DNA of 64,000 nt. It comes from Chitinophaga niabensis. GTDB lineage: Bacteria > Bacteroidota > Bacteroidia > Chitinophagales > Chitinophagaceae. Shown piece after piece: positions 1 to 7,613 of this stretch; the stretch's first letter is position 1, and each line of letters starts with the position of its first letter. The translations under genes and the position numbers were made by a program. Under the pieces are notes generated by a model. The model searched no databases and was not told where the DNA came from. It saw only the letters and a program-made list of their open reading frames with translations. The stretch spans positions 558,001 to 622,000 of the forward strand of contig JAFIGY010000009.1 in the NCBI GenBank assembly GCA_017849435.1, read 5' to 3'.

Positions 1-1
1 C

Positions 2-1375
2 TACGATTATCTGACCCCCTGCCTGCTGGAAGTCTATCCCGACCACGGCATTCACATCAACATAGCAACCGGTACAACTTTTAAATCCATCCGTACATAC
101 GAATTATTGCTGGATGGCTACGACCGGGAACGGAACGGCCTCGCGCAACGCGCCATGTACCGCACCATCGCTCCCTGGACCACGCAGAATCCCATCTTCA
201 TGCACCTCGTAGCCTCTTCGCCGGAGAAAGTAAGAACGGCTGTTGATCAATGCGCGGAAACCGGTTATGAAGGCGTGATCCTGAGCTTCGGCAGTGGATT
301 GAATATGGAAGATACCAGTGCAGCCAATATCCGGAAGTTCAAAGAACTGGCGGATTATGCGCATGCAAAGAAAATATTGCTGGGTGGTTATTCCCTGTTC
401 TCCAGCCGCCGTATCAGCGATGAAGACGATGTGATCGATCCGAAAACGGGGAAACCCGGCGGCGCCATGTTTGGTGGCCATGCGCCCTGCCTGGGCAGCA
501 AATGGGGCATCGCTTACCTGCAAAAGATCAAATCCTTCATCCGGCAGACAGGATTTGACATATTTGAGAACGATGGCCCTTATCCCGGCGACGTCTGCGC
601 CTCCACTACGCATCCCGGCCACAAGGGACTGGAAGATTCGCAATGGACACAGATGGAGCAGCAAAAGAAATTCTATCGCGATTTGAACGAAGAAGGCATT
701 TACATCAATGCGCCGGACTGGTATTTCCTCGATGGCACGCACAAGATCGCACTGGGTTATCGCGAAGTGAACTTCTCGCTTCCCCGCGAGCAACAAACGA
801 TCCTCAACCGTCAGAATATCTTTGACGGTACCTGGGAAAAAATACCATCCATGGGTTGGGGATTTGTACCGTTGACGCAGTATCATGGCGGTGGCGCTGC
901 TGCCACACTGGAACCGCTGAAAGACCATCTGCCTACGTACGAAAATCTCATGATGCAGTACTATGGCGGCGGCATTCAGGCCTGCTACCGCGGTCCCCGT
1001 TTGTACGACACAGATGAAACAAAAAACCTCGTCCGCAAAACCCTCAGCTGGTACAAAAAATACCGCAACATCGCGAATGCGGATGTCATCCACCTGCGCC
1101 GTGCCGATGGCCGCGACTGGGATGGTTTCCTGCATGCAGACCCGCACCAGCCTTATAAAGCCCTCGTGATGCTCTTCAACCCCCTCACCACAACGATCAC
1201 CCGTGAGATCACGCTGCCCCTGTACTATACCGGTCTCAGCAGATCCGCTTCCATCCGCGTGCAGGAAGGCCCCGCAAAACAATACACGCTTGACAGGGGC
1301 TATAACGCAAAGGTAAAAGTAGAGATCCCGGGGCAAGGGTATACTTGGCTGGTGGTGGAAGGTGCCGCAAAATAG
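2..1375 (+). CDS. Putative TIM-barrel glycoside hydrolase, 5' truncated by window edge
   Basis: The frame is open from base 2 to a TAG stop, so the first codons lie outside the window and 457 residues are visible. A TTG inside the frame near base 107 is not a believable start, because good coding sequence continues upstream of it. The protein resembles secreted sugar hydrolases with an (alpha/beta)8 barrel. A stretch ending FENDGPYPGD sits at the end of a predicted beta strand where clan GH-D-like enzymes carry an acidic catalytic residue, followed by CASTTHPGH and a later NAPDWYFLDG segment. The last 80 or so residues look like a beta-sandwich domain. I could not assign a GH family. The gene reads into a run of secreted carbohydrate enzymes in the same direction, which supports a carbohydrate role. 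The family is inference; the ORF is certain. Confidence 0.55.
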   Translation, partial: YDYLTPCLLEVYPDHGIHINIATGTTFKSIRTYELLLDGYDRERNGLAQRAMYRTIAPWTTQNPIFMHLVASSPEKVRTAVDQCAETGYEGVILSFGSGLNMEDTSAANIRKFKELADYAHAKKILLGGYSLFSSRRISDEDDVIDPKTGKPGGAMFGGHAPCLGSKWGIAYLQKIKSFIRQTGFDIFENDGPYPGDVCASTTHPGHKGLEDSQWTQMEQQKKFYRDLNEEGIYINAPDWYFLDGTHKIALGYREVNFSLPREQQTILNRQNIFDGTWEKIPSMGWGFVPLTQYHGGGAAATLEPLKDHLPTYENLMMQYYGGGIQACYRGPRLYDTDETKNLVRKTLSWYKKYRNIANADVIHLRRADGRDWDGFLHADPHQPYKALVMLFNPLTTTITREITLPLYYTGLSRSASIRVQEGPAKQYTLDRGYNAKVKVEIPGQGYTWLVVEGAAK

Positions 1376-1452
1376 TAGCAGCCCCGGCCAAAATGCTACA
1401 AGCCGGTATCAAAGGCGTATCCTAACTTGGGGCAATGCATAAAACCGATACA

Positions 1453-2829
1453 ATGAAACGTAACATTCTTTTGCTGGCACTGTCCACGTTGCTGGCCATC
1501 CAAACGTCTGCACAGGAAAAAAGACTCTTCTCTGAAACACCGGAGCAAAAAGAAAAACGGCTCGCCTGGTGGACGAACGACCGCTTCGGGATGTTTATCC
1601 ACTGGGGCCTCTACGCCCTGCCTGCCCGTCACGAATGGGTGAAGAACCGGGAACGGATCACAGATTCCGCTTATCAGAAGTATTTCGACAACTTCAATCC
1701 GGACCTCTACGATCCTAAGGAATGGGCTAAAATGGCGAAAGCGGCGGGCATGAAATATGCCGTGATCACCACCAAACACCACGAAGGTTTTTGTCTTTTC
1801 GATTCCAAATACACGGATTATAAAGCGACCAATACGCCTATCAGAAAAGACCTGATCAAAGAATGGGTGGATGCTTTCCACGCGGAAGGTCTGAAGATCG
1901 GATTTTACTATTCGCTGATCGACTGGCATCATCCTGATTTCACGATCGACGGTACGCACTCCGCCCGTCCGAATAACGATGCGGATTATGAACAGCTGAA
2001 CAAGAACCGCGATATGGCCAAATACCGCACCTATCTGCATAATCAGGTGCGCGAACTGCTGACCAATTACGGGAAGATAGATATCCTCTGGCTGGATTTC
2101 TCCTATCCCGGCAAACGCGGGAAAGATCATAACGACTGGAATTCCGTAGATCTTATTAAGATGGTGCGCAAGCTCCAGCCCGGTATCATCGTCAATGACC
2201 GGCTCGATCTGAAAGAATATGAAGATGGCGGCGACTTCGTAACGCCGGAGCAATACAAGGTAGCAGAGTGGCCCACGATCAACGGGAAAAGAGTTCCCTG
2301 GGAAACCTGCCAGACCTTCTCCGGTTCCTGGGGCTATTACCGCGATGAAACCAGCTGGAAAGACCTCAAACAATTGCTGGTACTGCTGATCGAATCCGTG
2401 AGCAAAGGAGGGAACCTGTTGCTGAATGTTGGTCCCACCGCCCGTGGTAAATTCGATGCCCGCGCGCAGAGCGCATTAAAAGGGATGGGCAGCTGGATGG
2501 AGTTGAACAGTCGCGCTATCTACGGCTGTACACAGGCGCCGGATAAGTACAAGCGCCCTGACAATACGCTGCTGACTTATAATCCCACCACCAAACGCCT
2601 GTATGTGCATCTCCTGGATTATCCCCTGCAGAACTTCACCCTGCCTGGTTACAAAGGCAGGATCAAATACGCGCAATTCCTGCATGACGGTTCGGAGATC
2701 CGTTTCAGTGCGCCTGCAGGGTATGGTCACAGAACCAATGGTTTGACCGAAAATGATCTCAACCTCAGCCTGCCCGTTATTAAACCCAATGTAGAGATAC
2801 CGGTAATAGAGCTGATGCTTGCAGATTGA
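1453..2829 (+). CDS. Secreted alpha-L-fucosidase, GH29
   Basis: A GH29 retaining alpha-L-fucosidase that releases terminal fucose. I chose the ATG at 1453 because it gives a clean signal peptide (MKRNILLLALSTLLAIQTSAQ); an in-frame ATG at 1435 only adds six residues ahead of it. GH29 signatures: RFGMFIHWGLYALPARHEW near the N-terminus, KHHEGFCLFDS, GFYYSLIDWHHPDF, and DILWLDFSYPG, whose second Asp (about residue 215 from this start) is the expected nucleophile. A region with WGYYRDE follows, then GGNLLLNVGP, the usual end of the barrel, and a short C-terminal beta domain. At 458 residues it is full length. It lies 77 bp after the preceding hydrolase and is followed by a palindromic terminator, so it may close a first transcription unit. 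A second, longer GH29 lies at 10140. Confidence 0.93.
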   Translation: MKRNILLLALSTLLAIQTSAQEKRLFSETPEQKEKRLAWWTNDRFGMFIHWGLYALPARHEWVKNRERITDSAYQKYFDNFNPDLYDPKEWAKMAKAAGMKYAVITTKHHEGFCLFDSKYTDYKATNTPIRKDLIKEWVDAFHAEGLKIGFYYSLIDWHHPDFTIDGTHSARPNNDADYEQLNKNRDMAKYRTYLHNQVRELLTNYGKIDILWLDFSYPGKRGKDHNDWNSVDLIKMVRKLQPGIIVNDRLDLKEYEDGGDFVTPEQYKVAEWPTINGKRVPWETCQTFSGSWGYYRDETSWKDLKQLLVLLIESVSKGGNLLLNVGPTARGKFDARAQSALKGMGSWMELNSRAIYGCTQAPDKYKRPDNTLLTYNPTTKRLYVHLLDYPLQNFTLPGYKGRIKYAQFLHDGSEIRFSAPAGYGHRTNGLTENDLNLSLPVIKPNVEIPVIELMLAD

Positions 2830-2850
2830 TGAATACATTGAAATTTTTAC

Positions 2851-2886
2851 AAAACACTACGTAGCTTTAAAGCACGTAGTGTTTTT
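2851..2886. terminator. Palindromic terminator between fucosidase and sulfatase
   Basis: AAAACACTACGT (2851-2862) pairs perfectly with ACGTAGTGTTTT (2874-2885), followed by more T. The 11-nt loop contains a second palindrome, GCTTTAAAGC (2864-2873), so almost the whole 35 nt can fold. The A and T tracts at the two ends would allow termination in either direction. Confidence 0.7.
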
Positions 2887-2898
2887 AATTTTAAGCAT

Positions 2899-4353
2899 AT
2901 GGTAAGGAAGATCCTCGCCGGGGGCCTGCTGCTGGCAGCCGCGGCAATTGTCTACAGTTTTATCCCGGCCAAAGCGCCGAAACCGAATGTGGTGATCATT
3001 TTTATGGATGACATGGGGTATGGGGATCCCAACTGCTACGGCGGTGGTCCTTATCATACTCCCAACCTGGACCGGATGGCCGCACAGGGCATCCGTTTCA
3101 CCCACTTCTATGCCGCACAGGCCGTATGTTCCGCATCCCGCGCAGGATTGCTGACGGGCTGCTATCCCAATCGCATCGGTATTCACGGGGCGCTCTGGCC
3201 TACGGCGCCCATTGCGTTGAATAATGAGGAAGAAACGATTGCAGAGATACTGAAAGATCAGGGCTACCGCACCGGTATGGTCGGGAAATGGCATCTGGGC
3301 AGCAGGCAGCCTTTCCTGCCTTTGCAGAACGGCTTTGATGAATATCTCGGTCTGCCGTATTCGAATGACATGTGGCCGGTGGATTACGATGGCAAACCCA
3401 TCACCGATACCAATAACAGCCGTATCCATTATCCGCCGCTGCCGTTGATCGAAGGCAATAACCCCATCCGCATTATCAAAACGCTGGACGATCAGGCAGA
3501 GCTTACATCGATGTACACGCAGCGTGCCTGCAAATTCATCCGCGAGAACAAGAACAAACCTTTCTTCCTTTATCTCGCGCACAGCATGCCGCATGTGCCC
3601 ATCGCGGTGTCGCCAAAATTCCGCAACAAAAGCGGCGCCGGGCTTTTCGGGGATCTGATGGAAGAGATCGATGCATCTGTGGGAGAAGTATTGCGCACGC
3701 TCGAAGAACAGGGTATCAGCAAGAACACCCTGGTGATCTTCACCAGCGACAACGGCCCCTGGCTGAATTTCGGGAATCATGCCGGCAATACCGGCGGGTT
3801 GCGGGAAGGGAAGGGTTGCAGTTTTGAAGGCGGACAAAGAGTGCCCTGTATCATGCGCTGGCCAGCGGAAATTCCCGCCGGCGTCACCAGCAACGAAGTA
3901 GCCTCCACTATTGACGTGCTGCCCACTGTAGCAGCCATTTGCGGCGCGAAACTGCCGAAGAAAAAGATCGATGGCCTGAACATTCTTCCCTTGCTGAAAC
4001 GCGAGAAGGGCGCCAATCCCCGTGACTATTTCGTGTATTACTACGGCGTGAACAACCTCGAAGCCATCCGCAAAGGGAAATACAAACTCGTTTTTCCGCA
4101 TAAAGGCCGCACCTACAAGAACAACCTTCCGGGATACGACGGCTACCCCGGCCCGCAACCCAATGTGGATGTACCGCTGGCACTATATGACCTCAGCCTG
4201 GATCCGGGAGAAACGCTGGATGTAAAAGCGAAATTCCCGGAAGTTGTAAAAGAACTTGATGCGCTCGCCGACCAGTACCGCAATACACTGGGCGACGATC
4301 TCCGGAAGATCAAAGGAACGGAAAGACGAGAGCCTGGCAAAGTGAAAAACTAA
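2899..4353 (+). CDS. Secreted sulfatase, formylglycine-dependent (S1 type)
   Basis: Hydrolyses sulfate esters, here presumably on a polysaccharide. A short N-terminal hydrophobic segment (residues 5-22) exports or anchors it. Sulfatase hallmarks are visible: NVVIIFMDDMGYGD (the DD pair at about 37-38 binds metal), then CSASRAGLLTG at 77-87, where Cys77 is the residue converted to formylglycine in a C-x-A-S-R motif. KWHLG and FTSDNGPW follow as further active-site segments. At 484 residues it has normal length. No formylglycine-generating or anaerobic maturase gene is in the window, so maturation must come from elsewhere. It sits between a GH29 and a GH144-like gene, so the likely target is a sulfated fucose-bearing glycan; that substrate is inference. 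Confidence 0.93.
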   Translation: MVRKILAGGLLLAAAAIVYSFIPAKAPKPNVVIIFMDDMGYGDPNCYGGGPYHTPNLDRMAAQGIRFTHFYAAQAVCSASRAGLLTGCYPNRIGIHGALWPTAPIALNNEEETIAEILKDQGYRTGMVGKWHLGSRQPFLPLQNGFDEYLGLPYSNDMWPVDYDGKPITDTNNSRIHYPPLPLIEGNNPIRIIKTLDDQAELTSMYTQRACKFIRENKNKPFFLYLAHSMPHVPIAVSPKFRNKSGAGLFGDLMEEIDASVGEVLRTLEEQGISKNTLVIFTSDNGPWLNFGNHAGNTGGLREGKGCSFEGGQRVPCIMRWPAEIPAGVTSNEVASTIDVLPTVAAICGAKLPKKKIDGLNILPLLKREKGANPRDYFVYYYGVNNLEAIRKGKYKLVFPHKGRTYKNNLPGYDGYPGPQPNVDVPLALYDLSLDPGETLDVKAKFPEVVKELDALADQYRNTLGDDLRKIKGTERREPGKVKN

Positions 4354-4362
4354 AATGTATCT

Positions 4363-4390
4363 TTATCGTGAACTAACTATATAACGATAA
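4363..4390 (+). promoter_or_regulatory. Inverted repeat just before the GH144-like gene
   Basis: TTATCGT (4363-4369) and ACGATAA (4384-4390) form a perfect 7-bp inverted repeat with a 14-nt spacer, ending on the first base of the start codon. TATCTTTA at 4359-4366 matches the -7 element TAnnTTTG at seven of eight positions, but no -33 TTTG is correctly spaced. It may be an operator or a translation-affecting hairpin; evidence is weak. Confidence 0.25.
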
Positions 4391-5712
4391 TGATGAAGCG
4401 CAGTCTGTTGCTGGTAATTTTCGCGGGCATACTGTTGCCTGCCATGGCTCAAAAGAAAAAAGAGAAGGAAAAAGAACCCGAACGTCCGCAGTTGAATGAT
4501 TCAGCATTGCTCACCCTTGTGCAGAAACGCACCTTTGAGTATTTCTGGTCCTTCGGGCACCCGGTATCCGGCCTTGCCCCTGAGCGCACCCGCACTCCCG
4601 AAGTGGTGACCACCGGTGGTTCCGGTTTCGGGGTGATGGCGATCCTTGTGGGAATTGAACGCGGGTTTATCACACGAGAGCAGGGACTGGAAAGATTGCT
4701 GAAGATCGTGAATTTCCTTTCCAAAGCCGAAAGCTATCATGGCATCTGGCCGCACTGGATGGATGGTGCCACTGGTAAAACCATCCCCTTCAGCCGGAAG
4801 GATGATGGAGCGGACCTTGTGGAAACGTCCTTTATGTTCCAGGGATTGCTCGCCGTTCGCCAGTATTTTAATAACGATGTGCCGAAGGAAAGAGAAATAA
4901 GAGGAAAGATCAACCGCCTCTGGAATGAAGCGGAATGGAACTGGTTCACCCGGGATGGACAGGATGTGCTCTACTGGCACTGGTCGCCGAACAACGGTTG
5001 GTCTATGAACCACCAGCTCCGCGGCTGGAATGAATGCCTGATCACCTACGTACTGGCAGCGTCTTCCACCAACTATGCTATTTCCCCGAGAGTGTATCAT
5101 CAGGGATATGCGGTGAACAGCGTTTTTAAGAACAACCGGGAATACTTCGGGATCAAACTTCCCCTCGGCAACGAATACGGCGGTCCGCTCTTTTTTACGC
5201 ATTACTCTTTCCTGGGGCTGGATCCGCGGGGACTGAAAGACAGGTACGCCGACTATTGGGAGCAGAACAGGAATCATACCCTCATCAACCGTCAATACTG
5301 TATTAATAATCCCAAACAATTCAAAGGCTATAGCGCGGATTGCTGGGGCCTCACTGCCAGCGATAATCACCAGGGCTACAGCGCGCATTCCCCCACCAAT
5401 GATCTCGGGGTGATCACGCCCACCGGTGCCTTGTCCGCTTTCCCCTACACCCCGGAATACTCCATGCAGGCGCTGAAGTATTTCTACAATAAAGTAGGGG
5501 ACCGGTTGTGGGGAGTATATGGTTTCTACGATGCGTTCAATGAAACCAAAGACTGGTTTGATAATCAATACCTCGCTATCGATGAGGGTCCGATCGTGGT
5601 GATGATCGAGAACTACCGCAGCGGATTGCTGTGGCGCCTGTTCATGAGCTGCCCGGAAATACAGGCGGGTCTCGGAAAACTGGGCTTTACAAGTCCTGCT
5701 ATCCCCCAATAA
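4390..5712 (+). CDS. Secreted glucoamylase-like protein, GH144 type
   Basis: Matches the glycoamylase-like domain family that includes GH144 endo-beta-1,2-glucanases, first characterised from Chitinophaga. Expected fold is an (alpha/alpha)6 barrel. A signal peptide occupies residues 1-20, followed by a lysine/glutamate-rich linker (KKKEKEKEPE). Conserved-looking stretches are LVQKRTFEYFWSFGHPVSGL, TTGGSGFGVMAILVG, GIWPHWMDG, DLVETSFMFQGLL, HWSPNNGWSMNHQLRGWNE and IDEGPIVVMIENYRSGLLW near the C-terminus; this is the family's core signature. Two adjacent ATG codons (4390, 4393) are possible starts. Activity on beta-1,2-glucan is one known outcome of the family, but several subfamilies have other substrates. 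Its place in a fucosidase/sulfatase cluster makes a different linkage possible. Confidence 0.85.
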   Translation: MMKRSLLLVIFAGILLPAMAQKKKEKEKEPERPQLNDSALLTLVQKRTFEYFWSFGHPVSGLAPERTRTPEVVTTGGSGFGVMAILVGIERGFITREQGLERLLKIVNFLSKAESYHGIWPHWMDGATGKTIPFSRKDDGADLVETSFMFQGLLAVRQYFNNDVPKEREIRGKINRLWNEAEWNWFTRDGQDVLYWHWSPNNGWSMNHQLRGWNECLITYVLAASSTNYAISPRVYHQGYAVNSVFKNNREYFGIKLPLGNEYGGPLFFTHYSFLGLDPRGLKDRYADYWEQNRNHTLINRQYCINNPKQFKGYSADCWGLTASDNHQGYSAHSPTNDLGVITPTGALSAFPYTPEYSMQALKYFYNKVGDRLWGVYGFYDAFNETKDWFDNQYLAIDEGPIVVMIENYRSGLLWRLFMSCPEIQAGLGKLGFTSPAIPQ

Positions 5713-5763
5713 TCCAAAAATGCGAATACACTACTAATAAAGGTGAAAATAATGTTTAATTTA

Positions 5764-5779
5764 ATGCAACCGATTGCAT
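5764..5779. promoter_or_regulatory. LacI-type operator, upstream copy
   Basis: ATGCAACCGATTGCAT: half-sites ATGCAA and TTGCAT are perfect inverted repeats around CCGA. The shape (16 bp, A/T-flanked GCAA half-sites, CG-containing centre) is that of LacI/GalR-family operators. Its centre lies 66 bp from that of the second copy, which could permit loop formation. No LacI-family gene is in the window. Confidence 0.5.
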
Positions 5780-5830
5780 AACTTGTGAATACAAGATCAG
5801 ACCTGTAAAAATAAGTGCCGACCCGAACAA

Positions 5831-5844
5831 TGCAAACGTTTGCA
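5831..5844. promoter_or_regulatory. LacI-type operator, promoter-overlapping copy
   Basis: TGCAAACGTTTGCA is a perfect 14-bp palindrome with the central CG typical of LacI/GalR-family operators (compare the E. coli PurR site core). It contains the TTTG that would serve as the -33 element of the adjacent promoter, so a bound repressor would block RNA polymerase. It is the better of the two copies. Confidence 0.55.
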
Positions 5845-5870
5845 AAACAGCTGTAGAATTTTTAACTTTT
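5839..5870 (+). promoter_or_regulatory. Candidate promoter for the beta-helix/GH95/GH29 operon
   Basis: TTTG (5839-5842), 20-bp spacer, TAACTTTT (5863-5870), which matches TAnnTTTG at seven of eight bases with the spacing usual for Bacteroidota. Transcription would start near 5877, giving a leader of about 140 nt before the ATG at 6018. The -33 element lies inside a LacI-type palindrome. Confidence 0.45.
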
Positions 5871-6017
5871 TGATATAATGTCCGCAGAGGGCACCACGTT
5901 ATGAAAATCACCACGTACTTTTCATTAAGATCATGCTTCTGCTGCAATTCACGGGCGGTGCGGTTTGTAGATGCCGTACTTCCTGTGGATAGCGGGAGCG
6001 AAAGGTAAACACGCTAC

Positions 6018-7613
6018 ATGAAGAACATTATCTCCCTGACTTTATTCCTGACTACAGCATACATGGCCCATGGCCAGGACGGGAAACTCATACAGCGTGG
6101 TAACGGAGGGAAACTGCAATACGGTACATATGCCAACGAAGGAGAACGGGACGCTGTGAACAGGGTACCGGACTTTTCCCATGCCGGTTATCATGGCGGA
6201 GGAGTACCCTTACCGTTCGTGCCGGTCAAAAAGATATTGTCCCCTCAACCCGGGGATAACCAGCCTGCCATACAGGCCGCTATCGCGGAGGTGGAACGGC
6301 TTTCTCCCGATGCCAACGGCATCCGGGGTGCAGTACTGCTGAAAGCAGGTACCTACGAGCTGAACGGCCTGCTGACGATCTCCCAAAGCGGCGTGGTATT
6401 GCGCGGCGAAGGACGGGCTACCGTACTGCGGGACCTGGTGCCGGGGCAACACAACTTCATCCGCATAAAAGGTGCAGGCACGGGACATGGCGAGGTACCA
6501 GGCAGCCGGCAACCGGTCACTACTGCTTACGTTCCCACGGGAACGGTTACACTGGAAGTAAATAATGCCGCAGGTTTTCGGCCGGGCGACAGCGTAGTGA
6601 TTGTGCGAAAGCCTAACCAGGCGTGGATAGACCTGCTGAATACAGCGCAATACGGATGGAAGGCGGAGTATTATGAAGTGGAATTTGAAAGAACGATTGT
6701 CAAAATAAATGGCAGCCAGCTCACCCTCAAAGAGCCAATTGTGGATCCTATAGAAGAGCGGTTTGGCGGAGGCTTTGTGTACAAGGCAAAACGCAGCGGG
6801 CGCATTCAACATTGCGGCGTGGAAAACATGGTACTGGAATCCGCCTACAAAACGGATACAAGCGAAGATCACGGTTGGAAAGCGGTGGCGTTGCAGCGTG
6901 TGGAGTATTGTTGGGTGAAGGGGGTAACGGCGAAATATTTCGGATATTCCTGTGTATCCATCGAACAGCAGTCGGTTTACAATACTATTGAAGATTGCGC
7001 CATGCTGGATCCCAAATCTGTCACCACCGGCGGTCGCAAATATTCTTTCGCGATAGAAGGCGGCTCTTCGTTCAACCTGTTCACCCGTTGTTTTACACGC
7101 GGCGGACGGCACGATCTGGTGACGGGGTCCAAAGTGCCGGGTCCGAATGTATTCCTGGACTGCTATTCCACGGATACTTATGCGGATATTGGTCCGCATC
7201 ACCGCTGGGCCACCGGTCTGCTTTTTGACAATGTGTATGGCGGGCAGATCCGTGTGCAGAACCGCGGTGCCATGGGTACAGGGCATGGCTGGGCAGGTGC
7301 GCAGGTGATGTTCTGGAACAGTTATTCTTATAAGAGCGATTTTATGATCAGCAATGCGCCCGGTTCCCGGAACTGGGGCATCGGCTGCGCCGGTCAGCAA
7401 CAGAGCGGGAACGGTTATTGGGAGAGCTGGGGACAAACAGTGCTGCCGCGTAGTTTGTATATACAGCAGTTGCAGGATCGTTTAGGCGTGGAGGCTGTAA
7501 AAAATGTGATCACCGCAGATCAGCAGAACGGCAATATCTGGAAGATATTGTCGGCATGGAAAGGAGAAGGACCTTTAACGGATCATAAAATGATAGTACA
7601 AAAGAATGGATAA
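6018..7613 (+). CDS. Secreted right-handed beta-helix protein, pectate-lyase superfamily
   Basis: Signal peptide at residues 1-19 ([20 protein letters not shown]). A pectate-lyase-3-like start follows: [17 protein letters not shown], then [29 protein letters not shown], the usual first coils of a beta-helix built on an N-terminal capping helix. Later coils carry the repeating hydrophobic patterns [44 protein letters not shown] and [28 protein letters not shown]. At 531 residues it could be a polysaccharide lyase or a glycoside hydrolase; I cannot assign a CAZy family or name catalytic residues. It heads a four-gene unit (beta-helix, GH95, GH29, alginate-lyase family), and the next ORF overlaps its stop by 8 bp. 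Confidence 0.75.
   Translation: MKNIISLTLFLTTAYMAHGQDGKLIQRGNGGKLQYGTYANEGERDAVNRVPDFSHAGYHGGGVPLPFVPVKKILSPQPGDNQPAIQAAIAEVERLSPDANGIRGAVLLKAGTYELNGLLTISQSGVVLRGEGRATVLRDLVPGQHNFIRIKGAGTGHGEVPGSRQPVTTAYVPTGTVTLEVNNAAGFRPGDSVVIVRKPNQAWIDLLNTAQYGWKAEYYEVEFERTIVKINGSQLTLKEPIVDPIEERFGGGFVYKAKRSGRIQHCGVENMVLESAYKTDTSEDHGWKAVALQRVEYCWVKGVTAKYFGYSCVSIEQQSVYNTIEDCAMLDPKSVTTGGRKYSFAIEGGSSFNLFTRCFTRGGRHDLVTGSKVPGPNVFLDCYSTDTYADIGPHHRWATGLLFDNVYGGQIRVQNRGAMGTGHGWAGAQVMFWNSYSYKSDFMISNAPGSRNWGIGCAGQQQSGNGYWESWGQTVLPRSLYIQQLQDRLGVEAVKNVITADQQNGNIWKILSAWKGEGPLTDHKMIVQKNG

Larger units (their letters stand above)
5713..6017. other. 305-bp gap with operators and promoter, no gene
   Basis: The longest gap in the carbohydrate cluster. 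It holds two LacI-type palindromes and one plausible Bacteroidota promoter, listed separately. I see no terminator after the GH144-like gene. A 63-codon frame on the minus strand (5756-5947) has no recognisable features and spans the regulatory sites, so I do not call it a gene. Confidence 0.6.

Noticed and set aside
104-1336. Long minus-strand frame opposite the first hydrolase, and many similar long antisense frames (for example 2857-4158, 4501-5709, 6210-7436, 10170-11384, 16869-18128, 30212-31333, 32968-34236, 47891-48712)
   Set aside because: Each is antisense to a gene with clear family signatures, carries no recognisable domain, and is rich in residues expected from reverse reading of GC-rich codons.
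5874-5879. TATAAT resembling a sigma-70 -10 box
   Set aside because: No -35 element at 16-18 bp, and Bacteroidota use TTTG/TAnnTTTG promoters; the adjacent TTTG-N20-TAACTTTT fits better.
5756-5947. 63-codon minus-strand frame in the gap before the beta-helix gene
   Set aside because: No family resemblance or start context; it spans the LacI-type palindromes and promoter.
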